Shown here: positions 56,958 to 64,000 of the stretch, piece after piece
Numbering within the stretch: position 1 is the stretch's first letter
How the letters are laid out: every line of letters begins with the position of its first letter
Assembly: GCF_026341035.1 (NCBI RefSeq)
Contig: NZ_JAPEOQ010000002.1
Location: forward strand, 186,001 to 250,000
Origin: Streptomyces sp. NBC_01016
Lineage (GTDB): Bacteria > Actinomycetota > Actinomycetes > Streptomycetales > Streptomycetaceae
Length of the DNA: 64,000 bases
Direction: 5' to 3'
Program-made: the position numbers and the translations under genes
The notes under the pieces: generated by a model
Database searches by the model: none
What the model saw: the letters and a program-made list of their open reading frames with translations, nothing else
What the model was told of the DNA's origin: nothing

Positions 56958-59531
56958 CTATACGTCCGCGTCCTGTGCCTTCAGCGCACGCTCGACGCCC
57001 GCCCGCGACTCCGACACCAGGCGGCGCAGCGCGGCGCTCGGGTCGGCGGACGACAGCCACTCGTCCGTCGCGGCCAGCGTCTCCTGCGAGACCTGGATCG
57101 ACGGGTACAGGCCGATGGCGATCTGCTGCGCCATCTCGTGGGACCGGGAGTCCCAGACGGACTTCAGCGCCGCGAAGTACTTCTCCGTGTACGGCTCGAG
57201 GAGTTCGCGCTGGTCGGTCTGGACGAAGCCGCCGATCACCGCCTCCTGCACCGCGTTCGGCAGCTTGTCCGTCTCGACGACCGAGGCCCACGCCTCCGCC
57301 TTGGCCTCGGGGGTCGGCCGCGCCGCGCGGGCGCTGGCGGCGTGCCGCTCACCGGCGGCCGTCCTGTCCCGCTCGTACTCCGAGGCGATCTCCGCCTCGT
57401 CGTGGCGCCCGACCGCCGCGAGCCGCTGCACGAACGCCCAGCGCAGCTCGGTGTCGACGGCAAGGCCCTCGATCGTCTGGGAGCCGTCCAACAGGGCCTC
57501 AAGAAGGTCGAGTTGCTCCGGCGTGCGGGCGCTCGCCGCGAACGCGCGGGCCCACGCCAGCTGGTGGTCGCTGCCCGCGTCGGCGGTCCGCAGGTGGGTG
57601 AGCGCCGCCTCGGTCCAGCGGGTCAGCAGCGCGTCCCGGTGGGCGGGCGCCGCGTACAGGTCGACGGCGAGCTTCACCTGGCGGTGCAGCGACTGCACGA
57701 CGCCGATGTCGGACTCCTTGCCGACCCCGCTGAGCACCAGGTCCAGGTACGCGCTCGTCGACAGCTCCGCGTCGCGCGTCATGTCCCAGGCGGACGCCCA
57801 GCACAGCGCGCGCGGCAGCGAGGCCTCGAAGTCGCCGAGGTGCTGCGTGACGAACGCGAGGGACTCCTCGTCGAGGCGGACCTTCGCGTACGACAGGTCG
57901 TCGTCGTTGAGCAGGATCACCGCGGGGCGGCGCTTGCCGACCAGCTGCGCCACCTGCGTCGACTCCGTTGCCGTGACGTCGAGTTCGACGCGCTCGCCGC
58001 GCAGCAGCTTGCCGGACTCGTCGTCGAGGTCGTAGAAGCCGATCGCGATGCGGTGCGGCCGCAGCGTCGCCTCGCCCTTGGCGCCCTCGGGCAACGCCGG
58101 GGCCTCCTGGCGGACGGCGAAGGAGGTGATGACGCCGTTCGCGTCGGTCTCGATCTCCGGGCGCAGGATGTTGATGCCGGCCGTCTCCAGCCACGCCTTC
58201 GACCAGGACTTCAGGTCACGCCCGCTGGTCTCCTCCAGCGCGCCGAGCAGATCGCTCAGCCGCGTGTTCCCGAACGCGTGGCGCTTGAAGTACGCCTGCA
58301 CGCCCTGGAAGAACTCGTCCATGCCGACGTACGCGACGAGCTGCTTCAGGACGCTCGCGCCCTTCGCGTACGTGATGCCGTCGAAGTTGACGAGCACGTC
58401 GTCGAGGTCGCTGATGTCCGCCATGATCGGGTGCGTGGACGGCAGTTGGTCCTGCCGGTACGCCCACGTCTTCATCTGGTTGGCGAACGTCGTCCACGAG
58501 TGCGGCCACTTCGAGCCCGGCGCGTACGCCTGGCAGGCGGCCTCGGCGAACGTCGCGAACGACTCGTTCAGCCACAGGTCGTTCCACCACTCCATGGTGA
58601 CCAGGTCGCCGAACCACATGTGGGCCAGCTCGTGCAGGATCGTCGCGGCCCGCACCTCGTACGCGGCGTCGGTCACCTTCGACCGGAACACGTACTGGTC
58701 GCGGATGGTGACGGCACCGGCGTTCTCCATGGCACCCGCGTTGAACTCGGGCACGAACAGCTGGTCGTACTTGGCGAACGGGTACGTGTAGTCGAACTTC
58801 TCCTGGAACCAGTCGAAGCCCTGTCGCGTCACCGCGAAGATCTCGTCCGAGTCGAGGAACTCGGCGAGCGAGGGCCGGCAGTAGATCGCCAGCGGCACGC
58901 TCTGCCCGGTCTCGGCGTTCTCGTACGAGGAGTGGACGCTGTGGTACGGGCCGACGATCAGCGCCGTGATGTAAGTCGAGATGCGCGGCGTCGGCTCGAA
59001 GGCCCAGACGTCGTCCTTCGGCTCGGGCGTCGGCGAGTTGGAGATCACGGTCCAACCGCTGGGCGCCTTCACGGTGAACTGGAAGGTGCCCTTGAGGTCC
59101 GGCTGCTCGAACGACGCGAACACGCGCCGGGCGTCCGGAACCTCGAACTGCGTATACAGGTAAGCCTGTTGGTCGACGGGATCGACGAACCGGTGCAGCC
59201 CCTCACCCGTGTTCGTGTACGCGCAGTCGGCGACGACCTTCAGCTCGTTCGGCCCCGCCTCCAGGCGCTTCAGCGCGATCCGGGCATCCCGGAACACGGC
59301 GGCCACATCCAACGACCGCCCATTGAGCAGCACCTCGTGCACGGCGTCGGCGACGAGATCGATGAACGTCTCGGCGCCCGCCTCCGCGCTGTCGAAGCGC
59401 ACGGTGGTCACCGACCGGAACGTGCCGCCCTCTTGCGCGCCGGAGAGGTCGAGATCGATCTCGTACGAGTCAACGGTGAGCAGCTTCGCCCGCTGCTGCG
59501 CCTCTTCACGGGTCAGATTGGTGCCAGGCAC
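56958..59531 (-). CDS. pepN: Aminopeptidase N (M1 family)
   Basis: This 857-residue zinc metallopeptidase removes N-terminal residues from peptides. GTG 59531 follows AGGAGATG. It has the exopeptidase motif GAMENAG, the zinc motif HELAHMWFGD with the third ligand Glu in LWLNESFA, and the transition-state Tyr region. The C-terminal ERAP1-like helical domain is complete. It lacks a signal peptide, so it is cytosolic, as in other Streptomyces PepN. It is divergent from the DUF1203 gene. Confidence 0.97.
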   Translation of the reverse strand: MPGTNLTREEAQQRAKLLTVDSYEIDLDLSGAQEGGTFRSVTTVRFDSAEAGAETFIDLVADAVHEVLLNGRSLDVAAVFRDARIALKRLEAGPNELKVVADCAYTNTGEGLHRFVDPVDQQAYLYTQFEVPDARRVFASFEQPDLKGTFQFTVKAPSGWTVISNSPTPEPKDDVWAFEPTPRISTYITALIVGPYHSVHSSYENAETGQSVPLAIYCRPSLAEFLDSDEIFAVTRQGFDWFQEKFDYTYPFAKYDQLFVPEFNAGAMENAGAVTIRDQYVFRSKVTDAAYEVRAATILHELAHMWFGDLVTMEWWNDLWLNESFATFAEAACQAYAPGSKWPHSWTTFANQMKTWAYRQDQLPSTHPIMADISDLDDVLVNFDGITYAKGASVLKQLVAYVGMDEFFQGVQAYFKRHAFGNTRLSDLLGALEETSGRDLKSWSKAWLETAGINILRPEIETDANGVITSFAVRQEAPALPEGAKGEATLRPHRIAIGFYDLDDESGKLLRGERVELDVTATESTQVAQLVGKRRPAVILLNDDDLSYAKVRLDEESLAFVTQHLGDFEASLPRALCWASAWDMTRDAELSTSAYLDLVLSGVGKESDIGVVQSLHRQVKLAVDLYAAPAHRDALLTRWTEAALTHLRTADAGSDHQLAWARAFAASARTPEQLDLLEALLDGSQTIEGLAVDTELRWAFVQRLAAVGRHDEAEIASEYERDRTAAGERHAASARAARPTPEAKAEAWASVVETDKLPNAVQEAVIGGFVQTDQRELLEPYTEKYFAALKSVWDSRSHEMAQQIAIGLYPSIQVSQETLAATDEWLSSADPSAALRRLVSESRAGVERALKAQDADV

Positions 59532-59669
59532 GCGGTCATCTCCTATTAAGCGGTCTACGTTCTACGTTCTACGTTTGTGACGTTTCCGGTCATCCTTCCA
59601 CGCGGGGTACGCGAAGGCGATGTCCGTTTCCCGCCGGTGAACACGGGCGCCCGGAGCGAGCCTGGAGCC

Positions 59670-60176
59670 ATGACCAGGTACACCGCACTTCCCATCGACC
59701 CGACGGCACTCAAGGAACTCCGCGCCACCGACGACGCGGGCCGCGCCATGCGTCCCTTCACCGCGGCCGGTGACGCCTCGGTCGGCTCGCCGCTGCGCTG
59801 CTGCCTCCGCCCGGCCCGCGAGGGCGCACGTATCGCCCTCGTCTCGTACGCCCCGCTGCGCCGCTGGGCGGCACGGACGGGCGCGACCCCCGGCGCGTAC
59901 GACGAGCAGGGCCCGGTCTTCGTGCACGCTGAGGACTGCGGCGGTTACGCACCGGAGGACCGCTACCCCTTCGCTCGACCCGGCGCGCGGCGCACCGTAC
60001 GGCGCTACGACGTCCGCGGGCACATCGTCGGAGGCGCGCTTCTGGAGATCTCGGAGGAGACGACGGCCGGCTTCGACGCGGCCTTCGACGAGGCGTTCCG
60101 TGACCCGAGTGTGGTGCACGTGCACGTACGGGCGCTGGAGTACGGGTGTTACCACTTTGCGGTGCGGCGGCCCTGA
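59670..60176 (+). CDS. DUF1203 family protein
   Basis: This is a 168-residue soluble protein of the DUF1203 type: YTALPIDPTALKELRATDDAG, LRCCLRPAREGARIALVSY and GPVFVHAEDCGGY are the typical conserved blocks, with VHVHVRALEYGCYHF at the end. ATG 59670 has a GGAG at 59661-59664 and removes a 31-residue extension that runs into the pepN promoter. The double Cys (CC) and a His/Cys pair may bind metal, but no function is known for the family. Confidence 0.82.
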   Translation: MTRYTALPIDPTALKELRATDDAGRAMRPFTAAGDASVGSPLRCCLRPAREGARIALVSYAPLRRWAARTGATPGAYDEQGPVFVHAEDCGGYAPEDRYPFARPGARRTVRRYDVRGHIVGGALLEISEETTAGFDAAFDEAFRDPSVVHVHVRALEYGCYHFAVRRP

Positions 60177-60216
60177 CCGGCCGCGTCCGTCCGAACCACC
60201 TGGCAGGCTCGCTGCC

Positions 60217-60396
60217 ATGGAGATCAGCCTGGATCTGGATCTGCCCGAGGACGACATCGCGTTCATCGACGCGTACGTGGCGTCGAACGGGCTCGCGTCG
60301 CGGTCCGCCGCGCTCCGCGCCGCCGTCGAGCTGCTGCGGGCGCGCGTGGCACAGCCCGACGACGTACGCGAAGGGGGCGGTCACCTCGAACGGTGA
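60217..60396 (+). CDS. Orphan ribbon-helix-helix (antitoxin-like) protein
   Basis: This is a 59-residue protein. MEISLDLDLPEDDIAFIDAY followed by SRSAALRAAVELLRAR is the CopG/ParD-type beta strand plus two helices. Such proteins are usually antitoxins followed by a PemK/MazF or RelE toxin. Here the ORF ends inside the asd terminator and the next gene is asd on the other strand, so no toxin partner is present. Either the partner was lost or the protein works alone as a regulator. There is no clear ribosome site before ATG 60217. Confidence 0.65.
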   Translation: MEISLDLDLPEDDIAFIDAYVASNGLASRSAALRAAVELLRARVAQPDDVREGGGHLER

Positions 60397-60406
60397 CCGC
60401 CCCCTT
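60371..60406. terminator. Strong terminator hairpin at the 3' end of asd, overlapping the RHH gene end
   Basis: AAGGGGGCGGTCACC pairs perfectly with GGTGACCGCCCCCTT (15 bp, 6-base loop). The stem spans the last nine codons of the RHH ORF and ends 18 bases after the asd stop. The same stem sequence, GGGGCGGTCACC, is used at 62991-63018. Confidence 0.88.
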
Positions 60407-60423
60407 GGGCTGCGTGCAGCGGC

Positions 60424-61443
60424 CTACTTGGCCGACAGCTCCTTGGCCACCAGCTCCGCGATCTGCACCGCGTTCAGCGCGGCGCCCTTGCGGAGGTTGT
60501 CGTTGGAGATGAACAGCGCCAGGCCGTTCTCCAGCGTCTCGTCGTTGCGGATACGGCCCACGTACGACGGGTCCTTGCCGGCCGCCTGAAGCGGGGTCGG
60601 GATGTCGGAGAGCTCGACGCCGTCCGCCTTCGCGAGCAGCTCCGTGGCGCGCTCCGGGCTGATCGGACGGGCGAAGCGGGCGTTGACCTGGAGGGAGTGG
60701 CCGGAGAAGACCGGGACACGCACACAGGTGCCGGAGACCTTCAGCTCCGGGATCTCCAGGATCTTGCGGGACTCGTTGCGGAGCTTCTGCTCCTCGTCCG
60801 TCTCGTTCAGGCCGTCGTCGACGATCGCGCCGGCCATCGGCAGCACGTTGAAGGCGATGGGGCGCTTGTAGACGTTCGGCTCGGGGAAGTCGACGGCCTC
60901 GCCGTCGTGCGTCAGCTTGTCGGCCTCCGCGATGACCTTCTGCGCCTGGCCGTGCAGCTCGGCCACGCCCGCGAGGCCGGAACCGGACACCGCCTGGTAC
61001 GTGGCGACGGTCAGGGCCTCGAGGCCCGCCTCGTCGTGCAGCGGACGCAGGACCGGCATCGCGGCCATCGTCGTGCAGTTCGGGTTCGCGATGATGCCCT
61101 TGGGGCGGTTCGCGATCGCGTGCGGGTTGACCTCGGAGACGACGAGCGGGACCTCGGGGTCCTTGCGCCAGGCCGAGGAGTTGTCGATCACGACGGGGCC
61201 CTGGGCGGCGACCTTCTCGGCGAGGGCCTTGGACGTGGCGCCACCTGCGGAGAACAGCACGATGTCGAGCCCGCTGTAGTCGGCCGTCGACGCGTCCTCG
61301 ATCGTCACACCGTCCAGCACCTTGCCGGCGCTGCGGGCCGAGGCGAACAGGCGCAGCTCGTCGATCGGGAAGTCCCGCTCGACAAGGATCTTGCGCATGA
61401 CCGTGCCGACCTGACCGGTGGCGCCGACGATTCCGACCTTCAC
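60424..61443 (-). CDS. asd: Aspartate-semialdehyde dehydrogenase
   Basis: This 339-residue enzyme converts aspartyl phosphate to aspartate semialdehyde with NADPH, on the route to Lys, Met, Thr and diaminopimelate. GTG 61443 follows GGAGG. It has the N-terminal NADP motif VGIVGATGQVGTVMRKIL, the catalytic Cys in IIANPNCTTM, and the acyl-binding His in RVPVFSGHSLQV. It is monocistronic here and divergent from the sigma factor gene. No lysC is adjacent, so this may be the second copy found in some Streptomyces. Confidence 0.96.
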   Translation of the reverse strand: MKVGIVGATGQVGTVMRKILVERDFPIDELRLFASARSAGKVLDGVTIEDASTADYSGLDIVLFSAGGATSKALAEKVAAQGPVVIDNSSAWRKDPEVPLVVSEVNPHAIANRPKGIIANPNCTTMAAMPVLRPLHDEAGLEALTVATYQAVSGSGLAGVAELHGQAQKVIAEADKLTHDGEAVDFPEPNVYKRPIAFNVLPMAGAIVDDGLNETDEEQKLRNESRKILEIPELKVSGTCVRVPVFSGHSLQVNARFARPISPERATELLAKADGVELSDIPTPLQAAGKDPSYVGRIRNDETLENGLALFISNDNLRKGAALNAVQIAELVAKELSAK

Positions 61444-61638
61444 AGGGTCCTCCGAGCTTTCGTGTTTCCGCGCAGCCGGCCATCCGGCCCGGCGGGTGTG
61501 TCCATGATGCGTCTGTCCAGGCCCGCCTTGTCCAATCCATTGTCCGTGGTCCGGGACGGTATGGCGCTGGCCACAGTTTCGCCTGAACGTTTCCGTCTTC
61601 TCCTGCGTCGTAGGGCGTACGCGGGGAGGGGAGGCGCA

Positions 61639-62154
61639 GTGCTGCGCAGAAAACCGAGGGGCCGGCCGGACGACCCCCTGGACGCCGCCGTCGAGGACCG
61701 GGTGCGGGCCGTGCTGTCGCTCGGCGGGGTGCCGTACGCGGATCTGCCGGACGGCGTGCAGCAGGTGCGCCTGAGGTTGCTGGAGCGGGCCGCGAAGGGG
61801 CAGGAGGCGCCCCGCGACGTCTCGGCCTGGGCGGCGGTCGTCGCCTCGAACCTCGCCATGGACTGGCACCGGGCGCGGGCCCGCCAGGCGCGGCTGGGGG
61901 AGCGGCTGGCGGCGCTGCGCCAGGAGGACGGAAGGGACGCGGCCGACACGCGCGTGCTGTCGATGGCGGTGGCACAGGGGCTCGACCAGCTGCCGGACGA
62001 GCAGCGGCAGGTGGTCGTGCTGCGGTTCTACGCGGATCTGCCGGTGCGGGACATCGCGGCGGAACTGGGTGTGCCCGAGGGCACGGTCAAGAGCCGCCTG
62101 CACACGGCGGTGCGGATGCTGCGGGTGCGGCTGCGCGAAGGGGAGGTGGTGTGA
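61639..62154 (+). CDS. ECF-type RNA polymerase sigma factor
   Basis: This is a 171-residue sigma-70 family protein. GTG 61639 follows GGGAGGGGAGG, a strong site. Region 2 is at about 20-85 (DLPDGVQQVRLRLLE, then VVASNLAMDWHRARARQARL), and region 4 is near the C-terminus (LPDEQRQVVVLRFYADLPVRDIAAELGVPEGTVKSRLHTAVRML). It has no SnoaL or other extension. Its partner gene begins 2 bases after its stop and encodes a membrane protein that may be its anti-sigma factor. Confidence 0.92.
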   Translation: MLRRKPRGRPDDPLDAAVEDRVRAVLSLGGVPYADLPDGVQQVRLRLLERAAKGQEAPRDVSAWAAVVASNLAMDWHRARARQARLGERLAALRQEDGRDAADTRVLSMAVAQGLDQLPDEQRQVVVLRFYADLPVRDIAAELGVPEGTVKSRLHTAVRMLRVRLREGEVV

Positions 62155-62155
62155 C

Positions 62156-62869
62156 ATGAACGACGACGCTGCGTCCGACGACCGGCTGCTGATGCTGGCC
62201 GTGACCGGGGAGCCACTGCCGGACAACGACCCCGCCGCGGCGGCGGCCGCGGCGGATGTCGCGCTGCTGCGGGAGCAGGTGCGGGGGTTGGGGGATGCGT
62301 TGGGGGCCCGCCGGGGGGCGGATCCGGTGGCGGAGTCTGTGCCGCCTGCGCCGGTACGCACGCGTCGGCGCCCGCTGCGGCTCGCCTTCGGGGGGCTCGT
62401 CGTGGCCTGCGCTGCCTCTCTCTTCGGCGGGATCGTGTGGCTGGGCGTGAACGCGCCGGGGGGCGGGGGCGACGACGCGGGCTCCGCGGACAGCAAGGCG
62501 GTGGCGCCCGACGGGGGCGGGAACGCGAAGTCCGGCTCCCGCGCCGCGATGCGGATCGCCTGCTCGCGGGTGCTGGCGGAGGGGCGGGTGGTCAGTGTCA
62601 CGCCGCGGGCCGACGGTGACGTGCGGGTCGTCCTCGACGTCGAGCGCTACTACCGGCCTGAACGGTCACCACGGGACGAGCCCACGACGACCGTCACCCT
62701 CGACGGTTCGGCCCGCAGGGACCTCAAGCCCGGCACGTACACCCTGATCCGGGTCCCGGTTCACCCCGAGGACGGCCAGGACTGGAAGACGGGCCGGGGC
62801 ATGGCCGACACCCGCAGGGACATCCTGCGGGCGCTGCCGGAGGCGCGGGGCCTGGACTGCGCCACATAA
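62156..62869 (+). CDS. Single-pass membrane protein, possible anti-sigma factor
   Basis: This is a 237-residue protein. A short cytoplasmic N-terminus (MNDDAASDDRLLMLAVTGEP, then an Ala-rich helix) precedes one transmembrane helix (LRLAFGGLVVACAASLFGGIVWLGV). An external domain of about 130 residues has Cys at two sites (RIACSRV and GLDCAT, possibly a disulphide). It has no HXXXCXXC zinc motif, so if it is an anti-sigma it is not the ZAS type. Translation is coupled to the sigma gene (stop-to-start gap of one base). The role is inferred from position. Confidence 0.75.
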   Translation: MNDDAASDDRLLMLAVTGEPLPDNDPAAAAAAADVALLREQVRGLGDALGARRGADPVAESVPPAPVRTRRRPLRLAFGGLVVACAASLFGGIVWLGVNAPGGGGDDAGSADSKAVAPDGGGNAKSGSRAAMRIACSRVLAEGRVVSVTPRADGDVRVVLDVERYYRPERSPRDEPTTTVTLDGSARRDLKPGTYTLIRVPVHPEDGQDWKTGRGMADTRRDILRALPEARGLDCAT

Positions 62870-62881
62870 AGCAGCTTTTTC

Positions 62882-62973
62882 AGCCCCGCCGGTGTTTGAG
62901 GCGCGGGGCTTGGGGCGGCGCCCCATTTCAGCCCCGCCGGCGTTTGAGGCGCGGGGTCCGGGGCGGAGCCCCG
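62882..62973. repeat. Two tandem copies of the GC-rich palindromic intergenic repeat
   Basis: AGCCCCGCCGGTGTTTGAGG at 62882 and AGCCCCGCCGGCGTTTGAGG at 62930 start two units of about 44 bases. Each ends in GGGGCGG(C/A)GCCCC, which forms its own small stem. It is the reverse complement of the units at 29102 and 52361. Confidence 0.8.
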
Positions 62974-62990
62974 AGGCCGTAACGCCGGAA

Positions 62991-63018
62991 GGGGCGGTCA
63001 CCCGCAGGTGACCGCCCC
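62991..63018. terminator. Terminator hairpin between convergent genes
   Basis: GGGGCGGTCACC pairs perfectly with GGTGACCGCCCC (12 bp, 4-base loop). It lies 22 bases after the stop of the minus-strand protease gene. Confidence 0.85.
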
Positions 63019-63040
63019 CCAGATCTCGCTCAGCCGGAGG

Positions 63041-64000
63041 CTACGGCGTGACCTTCTCGATCTTTACGCTGCCCGCGCCGGCGACAACACCCCGCTCGTT
63101 CAGCAACTGCACCTGCCCGAAGAACTCGCGCCCCTCGGGCGCCGCAGCCGCCGCGACGACCTGCGCGGAGACGGAGGTCGACGCCCCGGTCGCCAGGGAC
63201 ACCGGCTTCGACTCGTCGACCTTCACCGTGCCCAACGAGGGCGCGAAGAAGACGTCGACGTAGTCGTACTCCGTCGAGCCGGACGGCACCGAGTACCCGT
63301 CGACCTGCACCGTGTACGTACCGGCGGCCGGCTTCGCGATGCTCACGGACTCCTCGGAGTCACCGTCGGCGGAGGACCCGACAACCGTGCCCGCCGCGTC
63401 GAGAACCGTGAGGTCGAGGTCGGCGGCCTGGTCCGAGACGTTGCCGATCGTGACGTCCAGCTTGTCGGCACCCTCGGGGACCTCCACGGTCGACGTCTGC
63501 GAGGCGCCGCCCGCGATCGTCGGCCGCGTCGTCTTCGAGGAACCGAGCGCGCCGCCCTTCAGCTTGCCGCCGCTGATGGCCGCGAACTTGTTCGCCACCT
63601 TCCACGAGACATCGGCGGGCGTGCCCACCTTCGCCTCGGGCAGCGTCTGCACCGCCGGGTCGAAGTCCGCGCCGAGCACGGCGACGTCCAGCGTGTACGG
63701 GTTGTCGAGCACCGGCGACGTACGCCGCGCCTCGACCTCGATCTCCCAGACGCCCGCCTGCGGCGCATCGTACGAACGCAGGTCGGGACGGCAGCCGTTG
63801 CCCGAACCGTCCCCGTAGTTCGGGTAGCAGTTCGGCGTCGACGTCGTGTCGACCGGAACGCCGTACGGGTGGATGGAAATGAAGCGCGTCTGGCTCTTGG
63901 CGGCGAGCCCGCCCATCCGCACCTCGAGCGACTTCGCGCCCTCCGGCACCGTCACGAAGTACGACTTCACGCCGTTGCGCTGCACCGAACCCTTCGCCTG
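63041..64000 (-). CDS. C-terminal part of a large secreted subtilase (S8 serine peptidase), 5' end outside window
   Basis: 319 codons are visible and the frame runs off the window edge. The sequence contains beta-rich, secreted-type modules: YFVTVPEGAKSLEVRMGG, APQAGVWEIEVEARR and two further immunoglobulin or pre-peptidase-like domains (VEVPEGADKLDVTIGNVSDQ, AAGTYTVQVDGYSVP). These match the C-terminal third of the about 1100-residue tripeptidyl-peptidase-like subtilases of Streptomyces. The catalytic Asp-His-Ser domain would lie outside the window. Two Cys (PNCYPNYGDGSGNGCRP) may form a disulphide. Confidence 0.72.
   Translation of the reverse strand, partial: QAKGSVQRNGVKSYFVTVPEGAKSLEVRMGGLAAKSQTRFISIHPYGVPVDTTSTPNCYPNYGDGSGNGCRPDLRSYDAPQAGVWEIEVEARRTSPVLDNPYTLDVAVLGADFDPAVQTLPEAKVGTPADVSWKVANKFAAISGGKLKGGALGSSKTTRPTIAGGASQTSTVEVPEGADKLDVTIGNVSDQAADLDLTVLDAAGTVVGSSADGDSEESVSIAKPAAGTYTVQVDGYSVPSGSTEYDYVDVFFAPSLGTVKVDESKPVSLATGASTSVSAQVVAAAAAPEGREFFGQVQLLNERGVVAGAGSVKIEKVTP

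Noticed and set aside
59770..60396. Long ORF reading through the DUF1203 gene into the RHH protein as one 208-residue product
   Set aside because: The first 149 residues are an out-of-frame shadow of the DUF1203 gene; only the part from ATG 60217 has a recognisable fold.
60697..62154. Sigma factor starting far upstream inside the antisense of asd
   Set aside because: The extension is shadow sequence; GTG 61639 has a strong ribosome site and gives a normal ECF length.

Overview
The window is ordinary high-GC actinomycete chromosome, almost certainly from a Streptomyces. Codon third positions are nearly all G or C, GTG and TTG starts are common, and the gene content is typical of the genus: a second single-strand-binding protein without an acidic tail, LAXTG and thioester surface proteins, an AfsR-type SARP regulator, and a chitosan-oligosaccharide locus in the csnR-csnE-csnF-csnG-csnH-csnK order described in S. 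lividans and S. coelicolor. I recognised no rRNA, tRNA or CRISPR array.

Layout. 1-9000: the end of one gene and all of a second gene of a paired dynamin-like GTPase locus, then ssbB, a sortase-anchored thioester protein, a secreted PE-PPE/cutinase-like hydrolase and a 1054-residue SARP regulator. 9043-13824: a 4.8-kb island between 34-bp direct repeats. It holds a truncated tyrosine integrase, a membrane-anchored coiled-coil protein, a 152-bp perfect-to-near-perfect inverted repeat, a protein kinase coupled to a protein with a HEPN RNxxxH motif and zinc-binding knuckles, and a small DUF1871-like protein. Its GC is lower in the kinase gene, and it sits directly upstream of ettA. This kinase-HEPN pair is the best candidate for an undescribed system, probably defensive or toxin-like. 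13902-18194: ettA, a thioesterase, a hypothetical protein, a truncated haemoglobin and a PCMT-like methyltransferase.

18226-28938 (minus strand) is a signalling locus: GlnX-like sensor, GlnH-like binding protein, a coiled-coil protein, PknG kinase, PP2C phosphatase, VWA protein and FHA protein. It matches the mycobacterial GlnX-GlnH-PknG amino-acid sensing pathway, with a phosphatase and an FHA target added. The kinase, phosphatase and FHA protein all start with zinc ribbons. 29161-35920 is the csnR-K operon with a perfect CsnR-type operator. 36080-46531 holds an HNH nuclease, an MscS channel, a PadR-controlled ABC exporter, a secreted GH84 enzyme, a small repetitive peptide, malQ and a small membrane protein.

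46659-64000 holds a flavin monooxygenase, a two-component system, a DMT transporter, an epoxide hydrolase, an ACR3/SBF transporter, a GNAT gene broken by a 229-bp MITE, a LysR regulator, allantoicase, pepN, a DUF1203 protein, an orphan ribbon-helix-helix protein, asd, an ECF sigma factor with its membrane partner, and the end of a large secreted subtilase. The DMT and allantoicase promoters share a 42-bp composite operator with identical spacing.
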